Below, one piece after another: positions 1 to 10,825 of a stretch of 64,000 bases of DNA. Numbering within the stretch: position 1 is the first letter of the stretch; each line of letters opens with the position of its first letter. This stretch comes from Silene conica (taxonomy: Eukaryota; Streptophyta; Magnoliopsida; Caryophyllales; Caryophyllaceae), in the NCBI GenBank assembly GCA_029255685.2, contig CM055314.2, positions 5,660,399 to 5,724,398 of the forward strand. Reading direction: 5' to 3'. The notes below the pieces were generated by a model. It saw only the letters and a list, made by a program, of their open reading frames with translations, was not told the DNA's origin and made no database searches. The position numbers were made by a program, and so were the translations under genes.

Positions 1-624
1 TAATTTTAAGCAATTAAGATTCGATTTTTGTGACGATTCGGTAAAAATAATCATAGTCATATCGCCTTAAATAAAAATTTAACGAGCAAGAAAACAAAAT
101 TCAACTTTAGACTGTAGGCGGTATGACTATTAAATAAACATAGAACGGAATAAAACTTACAGAACTTTAGGAAAGAAGTCGTGGCGTGATAAGAATCACT
201 GCCCTAAAGTTGAATTTGCCCCGCTCAATTACACACGGCCTCTTGGCAACCAGCCCCCAGGGTTACACGACGTCCGAGTCTAAGGTGTACGACAAAGGCT
301 CGGAATGAGGACTACTAACAGAACGTTACCAAATATCAGCTAAGAATGGTGATGATTATTTAGAGAGAAAGAATGTTTTTTGGTGTGTTCTGATGTGAGA
401 TATCAACACACTATTTATAAGAGATGTAGGAAAGATCCAGAAGATAATTTATTTAGTCTCGTAAATAGTTTTTTAGAAGACCGTAAAATCACCATTGGAA
501 AAACGTAGTCATCCTTAGAAGACCACAACAATCAGTATGGGTAAACACACATTCAAATATAGAAGACTGAATAATTTGTTTCGGAACTTGTGTAATACTT
601 ATTTTGAAGCATACACTTCCAACA
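1..624 (-). mobile_element. LTR of a Copia-type retrotransposon, partial, inserted in gene A of unit 1
   Basis: Read on the minus strand, the sequence starts with TGTTGGAAGTG at 624, a typical plant Copia LTR start, and runs off the left edge of the window. A TATA box (TTATAAAT) lies at about 412-419, roughly 205 bp inside, where a U3 promoter is expected. Units 2 and 3 show the uninterrupted gene at the same place, and identity with them stops at 623/624. This supports an insertion rather than a duplication edge. The primer-binding site and coding region would lie beyond position 1, so the family assignment rests on the LTR end only. Confidence 0.65.
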
Positions 625-1956
625 TTGTTTTCATCACCCGTCATCTGTATATAATTCAAAGAGATATTAGTATAAATATATATAAATTATTAAATTATGC
701 ATTTATGAAAATTAAATTATCATTACTTCTAATGTGCATAATTATATTTAGGGAATTGTATTAAAAAAAAAAGTTAAGTTTCACTTAAAACTAGTTAGTA
801 CTCAAATAATTAAATAAAATTACAAAAAAAAAAAGACATCTTATATATATTTCGTGCAATTTCGTGCGTCCACATCATCACATCCATTTTCTTTTATTTT
901 TTACTTTTAAATAAATGTAGGACCCATCACAAAAAATATGATATTAATTTATGAAAAATGAACTTTGTTAATAGAATTTCATCGAATAATCAATACAAAC
1001 TTCAATGAAACATCATCGTCAATTCCATTTATTTTGCATCAATAATACAATATGAAAATGAAGAATTTTTTCCACTAGTCCACTCTATCAATAATAATAA
1101 AAAAAAAAAAAGATGAACAAAAATATTAATAATGAAAATATAAATGATAAAAAAATGGTAAAATAAATTAAATAACGTTATTATATTATTTTACAAACTT
1201 TTAATTTCAACATTTTGAGTTTTGACCATCATAATAGCAAATTTTTGAAATATTACTAAATTTCAGTATTATTTTTGAACAAGAGATAGTTTTCAACAAA
1301 AAATGTTAATAAATAGTATTGTTTTAAATTTAAATTTTAAAAATGAGATCTACAAAAAGTTAAACAAAATAATACGAGAGGTTCGGGGAGGAGAGAAGAC
1401 AAAAGGTGGAAGAGAACTATAAAACTCTGTTAAGTAGATTTTAAAGCATTCCGTTGAAATAATATTTCAAAGGGATTCGTTATAGATATTGAGCTTATAC
1501 ACTAGAATGGGTAGATGTAAAAATTTTGTTATCATGTTTTAACACAGAATTCGTGCATTTTTTTTATGAATTTAAAACATGTGTAAACTTCAAACTCTTG
1601 CAATTTTTGCAAGTGTTTTAAACTATTATCATTATAAAAAGAAATAGAGTATACATGTGTATTTTGGTTTAACACTTTTAAATATTAATCATTATATCGA
1701 TGTTATTAAAACGTTACCATGCAAATTTTGTACGGGTTAAAAACTAATTTATATATATACACACATTTATGAGCGGTTATTTTAACAAATTATCTCGTGA
1801 TTTTATTTAAATTTTAATTTTATTCGAGGCGGTGTTACAGTAATGTACAATATTATTTTAGTTTTAAACAAACAATGAAAATACCTGAGATGGAAATATG
1901 ATGATAATAATGAACAAGTTTGGGTTCAAGTTGTCAAGTGAAGGAGATGCAGCCAT
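625..1956 (-). pseudogene. Orbitide precursor gene A, unit 1; tail exon interrupted by an LTR
   Basis: Exon 1 (1885-1956) is intact and encodes leader MAASPSLDNLNPN, predicted core LFIIIIIFP and the first tail residues SQ. The intron (645-1884) begins GTATTT and ends ACAG. Exon 2 starts at 644 and reads MTGDENN, then runs into the LTR at 624, so the final ASIPV and the stop are lost. Reading continues into LTR sequence (VGSVCFK…) for several dozen codons. The tail is what the cyclase recognises in the segetalin system, so this copy should give no cyclic product even if transcribed and spliced. The intact versions are at 20861-22212 and 38479-39829. The break is seen directly; the loss of product is inferred. 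Confidence 0.8.
839..1747 (+). mobile_element. Helitron-like element in the intron of gene A, unit 1
   Basis: It begins with TC after an A (…GACA|TCTTATATAT) and ends CTAA before a T. A degenerate hairpin (ACCATGCAAA…TTGTACGGGT) lies just before the end. These match Helitron rules: A^T insertion, 5' TC, 3' CTRR, and a subterminal hairpin. No helicase is encoded, so it is non-autonomous. The ends are decayed, and the call is moderate. Confidence 0.4.
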
Positions 1957-2039
1957 TTGAATAATAGAGATTTAATTGAGAATTATTAAAGAGGATTATC
2001 TTGTATAAATGCTAGTTTTTGCCTGGTAGGTTAAGTCTT

Positions 2040-2070
2040 ATACTTGGACTTATATATATTGGCTATATAT
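2040..2070 (-). promoter_or_regulatory. TATA region of gene A, unit 1
   Basis: Minus-strand CCAATATATATAAGTCC at about 2048-2062 lies about 95 bp upstream of the ATG at 1956. The block AAGTCCAAGTATAAG just downstream recurs upstream of gene C (about 7750-7775), consistent with A and C being sister genes. Confidence 0.5.
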
Positions 2071-2539
2071 AGTACACTTAATCTAGGTGTTTAATATTGG
2101 TATAACTAGTAAACAACTAAATTTTATATAATTTTTTGGATTCAGTAAACTACTAAATTTTAGAAAATATATCTTCTCCATACATTTTTGATAATTTTTA
2201 TGTTGCTTAATTTTATTTGAATTACTCTACTTGTTTTCGGTCGATTCTTTTATTTATAAGCGATGAAATCTGAAAAATGGATATAACTTGTTTAATTACG
2301 AAATTTATCATATATATTACCCCTCTTATTTGTTCTTATCTGAACTATCTACCTTCTCCAATTCCTCTCCCACCCACCATCGCCTAGGCATTTGCAGCAT
2401 TCGTCTGACCAATTATTGCAGTGTTGACCCCTCAACATCTCACACCACGATGTCTCGGTAATTGTACCCCTATCTCTGCCATTCCCCAACTAACCATTAT
2501 TCCGCGAACTATTTCTTACGTCCTCCGAATACGTAACAT

Positions 2540-3031
2540 AACATATAAAGTATATATAGAAGAGGGTAGGTGGTAAAAATGATGTCACTACATCATATTA
2601 TTACCATATTCTTAAAGTATATAATTTGTGTCTTATAAATAATGCTTATAAACTTTATATTAATTATCATATATAATTAAATATTAATTTGATCATTTAT
2701 CAATTAGATGATACCCATTAATGAATAATATACACTTTTGATCTTATATCAATATAAAGTTCAATTAACTAATTTTACAACTCCTTGTAAAATTAATTAG
2801 CTAATTAACCTCTCCCTCACAATTTATACATATACCCCATTGATTTAGTGAATTAATTATTAATTACTAAATATCATCTTATTAATATAAGACATTAAAT
2901 TTATTAGTCAATTATCATATAATCCAATAACAAATAATTTCTTTGGTCTAAGTTCCACACTCATTATCAAATAAAGGTCTAATGAGATTTAGTAACTAGA
3001 CGCACTATTATAGAGGAAACCTACTCCAACA
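2540..3031 (-). mobile_element. Possible solo LTR (Copia-like) between genes A and B, unit 1
   Basis: On the minus strand the sequence starts TGTTGGAGTAGG at 3031. It continues as AT-rich, LTR-like DNA with a TATATATA block near 2555. I could not find the matching 3' end or a target-site duplication, so the inner boundary is approximate. The same block occurs at about 22795-23287 and 40412-40904. Confidence 0.3.
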
Positions 3032-3696
3032 ATCGTTGCCAATAGTATTTTTGAGGAATATTATGAGAAAATTAGAGATAATTTATAAAGGTCTTTATTT
3101 ATATATAGTTCATTATATCCTATTCCGAGTTTTATTTAAAGTCAAATCCTAATATTAATTAGAGTTTGATGAATATGAAAATATGGATTTTAAAAGTTTT
3201 CATAAATTATTGAATGACAGAATGTAAGAGAAATAGATATAACTATCCCTTATCCGAGGTTACAAATTAATTTGCTGAGTACCACACTACCACATCAATT
3301 CTGTACTTCAACATAAAAAACACTCTTATTTAATACAAATATATTTGTGATTTGTCTTAAATCTTAAAACAGGTCAAATAATAGATCGAATGAGTAAGAC
3401 AAAAAGAAAGTTACTAGCGAATTTCATATAATTGTCCTATATATTTAGCCAAGTGGAGTATTATTATTTTTATCTTTAAGACAGGTATATATCTCTTTAA
3501 AGAAATCAATTGAAAAATACTAATTCATGAATATATTAACCATCACATTTTATTTAACATTAATAAAAAAAAGAAGACGATGAGTATTTCAGTATAAGGG
3601 TGAGAAGTACATCAAACACCCAGATAGGTTGAACTTAAAGTCAAAATCCTAAAAAAAGAAAAGAAATTATGGCCAGTCTTTATGTGACCCTTCATT

Positions 3697-4188
3697 TTAC
3701 AATGGGGCTGAAGCATTGTCCTCGGCACTTGAAATCTGCAGGTGTTTCAACAAATTGTTAGTCAAAGTATTTGATTTAGACCATACATTATGAAAAATAT
3801 ACATTTATCACGACATATTGTGTAAATGTAAAGTGTTAGTCAGCTTAAAATCACATATAAAAAGATAACAACACGGAAAATCAGATAGCATTATGCATGA
3901 GATTCCGATGATTACTAAAAACGGCTCTCTCCAATTCATTTATTTATTCACCTTTTTTCTAATTTTTGTGTACATAATATTTTAATTAGAGTTATATAAA
4001 TAATTAAAACGAAGGGACTATTTTAATGAGATTATTTTGACCAATTATTAATTTGTGATTTTACGTAAATATTTTTGTCATACCGCCACAAGAGTATTAG
4101 TGCAATATATATGTACCTGAGTGGAAGGGAGATGTAAGAAAAAGAGAATGGTTGGCTTTAAATTGTCGAGTGGGTAAGAAGCAGCCAT
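3697..4188 (-). CDS. Orbitide precursor gene B, unit 1
   Basis: A two-exon gene for a 36-residue precursor. Exon 1 (4117-4188) encodes leader MAASYPLDNLKPT, predicted core ILFFLHLP and STQ. The intron (3736-4116, 381 bp) begins GTACAT and ends TGCAG. Exon 2 (3697-3735) encodes ISSAEDNASAPL and a stop. The tail AEDNASAPL is the closest in the window to the presegetalin tail (DVENASAPV, from memory). Leader removal after LKP-T and ring closure at the Pro would give an eight-residue cyclic peptide. The last residue is Leu where the other genes have Val. A TATA box (TATATAAATA, about 4290-4300) lies some 105 bp upstream. Domain similarity is seen; processing is inferred. Confidence 0.85.
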
Positions 4189-4284
4189 TTGCAATAAATA
4201 AAGGATTTCACGTAAGTAGTAAACGAATGCGAAGTTTTGATTTTGAATTGCTGGGTAGTATATGAGCCTAAGACTTCGGCGTTG

Positions 4285-4302
4285 GCCATATTTATATAAG
4301 CT
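4285..4302 (-). promoter_or_regulatory. TATA box of gene B, unit 1
   Basis: Minus-strand AGCTTATATAAATATGG lies about 105 bp upstream of the ATG at 4188. The same AGCTTATATAAATATG block occurs upstream of gene D. A partial match to the ATTATCCATGATTCA block (…ATATCATGATTCACG) lies further upstream at about 4344-4360. Confidence 0.55.
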
Positions 4303-4599
4303 ACACTCTTATGTTAATATCTAGCAAGTAATTAGTATTAAGATAATATCATGATTCACGTTAATGACAATTATTCAATAAATGTTTTAAAATGGAATAA
4401 TATAATGTAATCAGTTAGATTTCAAAATTAGTTATTGCATTTTATTTTGATTTTTTAAATATAGTGAGAAGATTATTGTTTATTAATTTTTTCAGTTGGT
4501 CTTGCCTGTGACGGGTCGGGTAGGAAGATTGTTATCCACATTTTCAATTTATGGGTTGTTGTGTTTTTCACGCTCCTGGCTTTAAACATAAGTTCTTCC

Positions 4600-5910
4600 A
4601 CTTTTTTAATTTATGGGTGATTTCTGGAAAATTTTGTTTCGGTACTCTGAAATCTCGAAAATCGTATATATATATTTCAATTTGAGCCGTTCGAAAAGTC
4701 GTGTCGATCCATGTTTCTTTTTCCCTCGGTTTTTCCACCACGTGTTAAGGGTCATTTTAGGAGTTAATTAATTCGATTTCAAACACAAATAATGAATATT
4801 ATTACTCATTTTTCACAATTATTCGAGATTCGAAGTCGTATCACAGAACTCCCAAATGTACAATGCTGCTTCTCAAATTTTGTGTGGACGCTTTATCTGA
4901 CCTAATGAACCTTTTTGTGTGATTTCCGGAAAACTTTATTGCGGTAACCTGGAATCTCGAAAATCGTATATTACACACTTCAATTTGAGCCGTTCGAGAA
5001 GTTGTGTCGGACCACGTTTCTTTTGCTCCTGGTTTCCTACCACATGTCCAGGGTTATTTTAAAAGTTAACCAATTCGATTTCAGATACAAAGAATCATTA
5101 TTAATTTCATCTTTCATGATTATTCGAGTTTTGACGAATGTTGGTTTATGGCATACCGAAGCCCCTAAATATACTTCGTTGGTCCTCAAATTTTGTGTGG
5201 AAGCTTTATCTAACTCAATGAACTTTCCATGGGACTTTCGATTTTTTTTGTTCCGGTACCTTGAAATCTCGAAAATCGTGTAACACTTCAATTTGAGCCG
5301 TTCGGTCGGTCATTCCAGACGACGTTTCTTTTTCTCCCAGTTTTTCTATCACGTGTCCACAGTCATTTTAAGAGTTAACCGATTCGATTTCAAACACAAA
5401 TAATGAATATTAATTCAATTTCTTACGATTTTCCGAGAATGTTTGTTTATCGCATATCGAAACTCCCAAATATATTCTGTTGCAGTTCAAATTTTGTGTG
5501 GACCTTTATCTGATCCAATGAACCTTCCGTATGATTTCCGTAAAACTTTGTTCTGGTACCCCGAATTCTCGAAAATCGTGCATTATATATACACTTTAAT
5601 TTGTGTCGTTCGAGAGGTCGTATCGGACCATTTTCTTTCTCCCGGTTTTTCTACCACGTGTCCATATCATTTAAAATTTAACCAATTCAATTTCAGACAT
5701 AAATAATGAATATTAATTCATTTTTACCATTATTCGAGGTTCGACGCATGTTGGTTTATCGCATACCGGAACCCCTAAATGTAGTTTGTTGGTCCTCAAT
5801 TTTTTTGTGGACGCTTTATCTGACCCAATGAACCTTCCGTGTGATTTCTAAAGAATTTTGTTCTGGTCCCAGTAATCTCGAAAACCGTGTATTATACACT
5901 TCAATCGTAT
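4600..5910. repeat. Tandem repeat of about 305 bp, unit 1
   Basis: The block AATCTCGAAAATCGT recurs at 4651, 4953, 5265, 5565 and 5874, giving periods of 302, 312, 300 and 309 bp. Other words shared by the repeats are TTTGTGTGGACGCTTTATCTG, CCACGTGTCC and CGATTTCA. The monomers are diverged from each other. Short ORFs in this block exist only because of the repeat and show no protein-like features. It separates genes B and C. Confidence 0.85.
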
Positions 5911-5973
5911 CTTTATATATTGTACACGGTGTTATAAATTTGCTTACCTAAAAACTAGTCACAATAATTGCAG

Positions 5974-6398
5974 TAGGAGGATCATACATCCGAGGTACTA
6001 CCACCAATATTATACTTTTTGAGCATTTATTATAATGTTTTTGAGTTTTGTTTTAAAAATTATAAGTATTGGTATAAAGTTTTTGAGTTAAGTTATTAAA
6101 ACATTAAGCTCAAAAACATTACTTTGAAAAAAAAAATTAGAATCTAACTTATAAATTTCTATAAGCTCAGAAAAAATGCACATATGCTCAAAAACAAATA
6201 AAGTTTGACGTAATAAGCTCAAAAAAACTCATATGCTCAAAAACAAATAAAGTTTAAGGTAGTAAGCTCAAAAAAAATATTCATATGCTCAAAAAAATAT
6301 TAATAAGCTCAAAAAAAATATGCATATGCTCAAAAAAATATGCATATGCTCAAAAACTAGAAAAAATGTGAGGTATTACCTCCGATGTATGTTCCTAT
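5974..6398. mobile_element. MITE with AGCTCAAAAA-rich interior, unit 1
   Basis: The terminal inverted repeats are imperfect: left TAGGAGGATCATACATCC, right (reversed) TAGGAACATACATCGG. The interior is low-complexity, built from ATGCTCAAAAA and AAGCTCAAAAA words. A relative with the same ends lies in the intron of gene E (55217-56264). The superfamily is not assigned because no clear target duplication is visible. Confidence 0.6.
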
Positions 6399-6627
6399 TT
6401 CTCCAATAATTGGGTATAAAACGATTTAATACAAGATTTTAGGGATAAATAAAAATGTCTATTATATTTTATTATCAATAATAAAACGGATGAAGAAACA
6501 TGACAATGAAAAACACTAAGACTCAAATTACTGAGGCTAATAATACGAGCACCCAATTACCATCTCATGAAACGATATTCTATGCTGCAATTAGATGGTG
6601 ATTGCATAAACGAACGTTATGGTCATG

Positions 6628-7677
6628 TTACACTGGGACTGAATCATTATCTTCATCATATGTCATCTGCATATATTTCAACAAGATATTTATATAAGTA
6701 TAAAGTATTAGACTATGCATTTATGAAATATAAATAAAATTATAAAAAAGAAGACATCTCTTTTATATTAAAGCAAAATCATTTAAAACATCGTGATGAA
6801 ATCACCTCATCAAAATATACAAGAGCCTACTAATTTTCTAATTTCATTTAATTAAATTACATTTTAAAAATACGAGAATTATTTAAAAAATGCTTTATGA
6901 TTTCTTTTTCCTATTTTGCAAATAATTACTGTGAAAATTTAGTATACACTTTTTTTAGAATTTATTGATTTTGTACCAAGTATATTCATTAAAAATCCGC
7001 TTCTTATATTTTTTCCTCAATTTTACCCAAATTATATTAGTAAGAAAATTGGTGTATATGCCGCCTCTTTTCACCGTTTTCCAATCGAAAAAGATAATTT
7101 GTTTAAAAAATAAACCGTGTTTGCTATTATCGCTTTAATTATATCTGTTACTTACATCACTTGCATGAACAACAGTAGTTATAAACATCAAATTATTTAT
7201 ATAATTTTTAAATTCACTATATTATTTAAAATGTTTGAATTTTTCTTATACTTATTTTATATTTAATACATGAATGTTAATTTGATGGTTTTATATTCTA
7301 TACAAATTATTCTATATATTCGCATGTAAATTTCAAAATTTAACTATATAATTAATTTTGTTAAATATTTGATAAGAACAAATATATGAAAAACAAACCT
7401 GTGTATTTTACGCGGGGTAAAACTAGTTTGTATATATATCGCGATCATTAGATAACGAGCACGAGTAATGCTTACTAAAAATACATTTACGGGAGATTAT
7501 TTTGACAAATTATCTCGTGATTTTATTTAAATTTTTATTCGAGACGGTGTTACAGTAATGTACAATATTATTTTTGTTTTAAACAAACAATGAAAATACC
7601 TGAGATGGAAATATGATGATAATAATGAACAAGTTTGGGTTCAAGTAGTTGTCAAGTGAGGAAGATGCAGCAGCCAT
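6628..7677 (-). CDS. Orbitide precursor gene C, unit 1
   Basis: A two-exon gene for a 38-residue precursor. Exon 1 (7600-7677) encodes leader MAAASSSLDNYLNPN, predicted core LFIIIIIFP and SQ. The intron (6667-7599, 933 bp) begins GTATTT, ends TGCAG and contains a Helitron. Exon 2 (6628-6666) encodes MTYDEDNDSVPV and a stop. The core is identical to that of gene A, down to the codons of the Ile run. The leader has two extra residues, one being a Tyr inside the LDN-LNP motif, and the tail has NDS in place of NAS. These changes show that leader and tail drift while the core is held. Cyclisation is inferred from the family. Confidence 0.85.
6757..7426 (+). mobile_element. Non-autonomous Helitron in the intron of gene C, unit 1
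   Basis: It starts TCTCTTTTATATTAAAGC after an A and ends AAAACTAG before a T, with a GC-rich imperfect hairpin (CCTGTG…CGCGGG) about 10 bp before the end. These are classic Helitron ends with no target duplication. It is 670 bp and has no coding capacity. The left flank (…AAGACA) matches the flank of the element in gene A's intron, which suggests one insertion before A and C split. Confidence 0.55.
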
Positions 7678-7764
7678 TTGAACGATATAGAGATTTAATT
7701 GATTATTATTATAGAGGATTATATAGTATAAAGTCTAGTTTTCCTTGGTAGGTTACTTATACTT

Positions 7765-7790
7765 GGACTTATATAGTTATATATATAGGC
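7765..7790 (-). promoter_or_regulatory. TATA region of gene C, unit 1
   Basis: Minus-strand CTATATATATAACTATATAAGTCC lies about 90-110 bp upstream of the ATG at 7677, followed by AAGTATAAG as in gene A. The outer Helitron starts at 8057, so only about 380 bp of upstream sequence remains before it. Confidence 0.5.
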
Positions 7791-9871
7791 TATTAGGTGT
7801 TTAGTATTGGTAAAATATCAGGATGATATGCTTCAATATGGGATAATATATATACTACACCACCTTCGTCTCGGTCATTTATTTAATTTGACGGTTTTCT
7901 TTCTAAAATGTGGTTTTTTTAAGTTTACTTTTATTACAAAGATTGGAAGTGGATGTAAATATTATTTGTGGCTATTTTTATTGGATGACAATTAGAAAAA
8001 AAAATTATGCACAAGGATAAACAAATTGCTTATAAATAACAATGTTCGAAAATCTATCTCTATAAAAGGAGTAGAATTTAACTCATTCTGATTGGTTCAT
8101 TGAAATAAAAAAAAAAATTCCCACTAACTTTAGTTTGATTTAATTTCCTTCTCTCCTAAATTCACATTTCGTCATTGTTATAATAAAATACGATACGATC
8201 AAATTATTGTTCCTCGAAAATATAAATAACAATATACAACGTTTCAATAAAATACGATATAGAACGGTTCAAATATAAAAATCACACTACTACAAAAAGA
8301 GACCTAATGCAACATTTCGTGTGCAACACTTACGCGTTGTGTTGCAATTTTTACTTAATTATGCAACGCTTTATTTAAAAATGTTGCTTATTACTTACAT
8401 AATGCATCACTGTAAGGTAAGTGTTGCAATATATTACTTTAATTGCAACATTCTTATACAATTGTTGCATTTTCTAGCAACACTTGTGCAACACTTTCGT
8501 CACATACATATTTATATATATATATATATATATCTAAAATTTTCCAATTAATTTCGTTTAAGCGCTTAAACTTTTCAATTAAAATAAAAAAACAAATTGA
8601 AATTTGGGTAAAACAATTCAACACTTTCGTTTAAGCGCAATAATGAAATTTGGTTAAAAAAAATTAAGCGCCTAATCACCCGCAGCTAATTAAACCCTAG
8701 CTAATAATACTTCTAATTATACACGCTTAAAACAATCCTACAGTACCATCTTCATCCGTCCTTCCTTCATCATCATTCCCAGAAAAAAAAAACCAAAAGA
8801 AACTTCATCCGCGGTTCGATTCATGCGATATTCATCCTATTTCAACTTTGATTCTTACTCAGTCGGTGAAATTCATATTCAGTATAATTGATTGGGATTT
8901 CTGATAGGTATGATACTTCAATTTCAATTATTGTTATCATTTTGTTATTATCTCAATTGATAAACATAGTTATTATATACACATAAGCCTATAAACTGAT
9001 AAGCATAATCAGCATCACATATATACACAAAGAGGAACGCAGTAGACGATATCAACAACGACCGCGAGCCATATATACAACTTCAATCGGGGACTACTTC
9101 TCACGACGGCCATCATCACCACGACCTCCATCACCACGGCCAACCCTTAATCCGCGCAATTAGTACTCGGGTATTTTCTCTGGGCAACCAATTCTTGTTC
9201 AATTTGGTATTTTTTTTTAATTCTTTGCCTACTTTGATTTAGGGTAAGTTTAATCTGGTTTATATGCAATTTATTTTTAATGTAAGTGATGGGTATATGC
9301 AATTGATTGATGGTGTATATGACAAACCCTAATTCTTGGTATTTCTGGAATGATTGATTTAGGGTAAGTTAAACATACATATTGTGGTTAAGCTCAGTTT
9401 TACTTTCATGTCTAAGTTTACAGCCTCATTCTTATTATACTCCTTTTTTTGTATGTGATGGTATAATAAGTTGGAATTTCGTTTACTTGCGCCCGTGTAC
9501 CTGGGTCTCTCTGAAGGATCTTCCAAAGGTTTAGGTAAGGAGAGGTCTTAATCCCGCGAAAAGAGATTCATGTCAAGGCAGAAGTAGCCTTCTAAATCCC
9601 TCATTCTTTTTGGCAGCAAAGGTCTTTACAGCGGGTTGTTCATCCTTTTTTGGTTGAATTCACTTTCATTCTTAGAATTTGTTTTTCTGGTTGGGCTTTA
9701 CATCTATACACTAATTCATCTGGTGTTCATTAGCAGAAATGACCTCGCCACCAAAAAAAGCGCGCCAATAGAACGCCACCAGCTAATGTTCTGTGCCTTC
9801 TGTAGTAATATATGTTCTGTATACTTGTTTACATGGTATTGCATTCATTAGAATTGTTTGGGTGTTGCCAG

Positions 9872-9985
9872 ATTATGGATACCTGCTGTTCACCTGAGAT
9901 AGCATTCACTGGAGATGCAACAGCTGAATTTATTGTTGATCCAGCTAATGTTGATGTGCTACGAGCAAGGATTCTCCTAATAGAG
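9872..9985 (+). pseudogene. Captured tRNase Z (ELAC/TRZ) exon fragment in the CACTA element, unit 1
   Basis: This is a 38-codon open stretch bounded by a splice acceptor (TTGCCAG) and a donor (GAG|GTAATT). It encodes IMDTCCSPEIAFTGDATAEF followed by IVDPANVDVLRARILLIE. The segment SPEIAFTGDATAEFIVD and …ADALRAK… matches the C-terminal half of plant short tRNase Z proteins around the conserved FTGDT motif (family recognised from memory). Here the usual Thr after GD is Ala. The rest of the gene is absent, so it is a fragment carried by a transposon, not a working 3'-tRNA processing enzyme. It could be spliced into chimeric transcripts. Confidence 0.7.
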
Positions 9986-10825
9986 GTAATTCTTTTTTGT
10001 AACCCGTCTTATTCCATCTTCAGGACTTTACATGTTGGAACCATAGTATGGTGGTATTGGCACATATTTTCAGTTTTCTGTGCACGTAACTCCTAAAGTC
10101 ATCATTCGTGTAAGTTGATGCTGAATATAAGCTTCTTTATTGACTTTGCTTGGTCAGAGTACTACAGCTAATTCTGCTTTAACTTATTGTTCCAGTCATT
10201 GTCGCTGTTCATCAGCAAGATGAAAAAGTTGTCTCAAATAAATCTGCCTATTTGAGTCTTTGAGTCGTTTGAGCATAAGTTCCTTTGAAACTTTTCAAAT
10301 AAAAACAAGTAGATATAGATGAATAAATGATCTGCTAAACATTGTGATATAAGGACAAAAATTGTTTTTATTTGAAAAGATGTTGGTTTATACTGTAAAT
10401 GTCAAAGTTGTTGGAGTGAGAAATTTTATAGGAAGCAAATTCCCAGACCAGCAAAATGACACCATTTTCATTTATGGGCACCATGTACAAGGGTGCTAGG
10501 GTTTGGGAAAGGCAGCGCGGGGTTGTCCCACTTTCCTTTAATCTATTTACTGGTGCGTTGCAAGAGTTTTGTTTCCTGAAATTTGAATGTACTTGATTTT
10601 TCTCTCTCGTGGTCAGATAATTCAATTCCTCGCTATGACAATGTGATTGATGGAAGTGTGTATGTATTATGAATGAGTTAACAAAATAGATTAGCATGAG
10701 ATTTTTGCATTCAGGTGTGAAATTTTTACAAACTGTAGTTGTGGTGTTGATGCCTCCACAATCTGACTTGCGACTGTCCTTGGGACAATCAACACCTGGT
10801 CATTTTTACTCTAATTTCGCTGGTG

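Noticed and set aside
537..764. 75-codon plus-strand frame at the left edge of unit 1
   Set aside because: It crosses the LTR/gene A junction and lies antisense to the tail exon; no independent support.
3697..4188. Reading the genes as secreted signalling peptides, with exon 1 as a signal peptide
   Set aside because: The hydrophobic stretch is only 8-11 residues and starts after a Pro-containing leader; it is too short and badly placed for a signal peptide. The tail matches no CLE, CEP, IDA or PIP motif I know, whereas leader and tail both fit orbitide precursors.
5002..5706. Reading frames of 84-93 codons on both strands within the block between genes B and C
   Set aside because: They fall within the 305-bp tandem repeat, appear on both strands at the same place, and have no domain or start context. 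They are by-products of the repeat.
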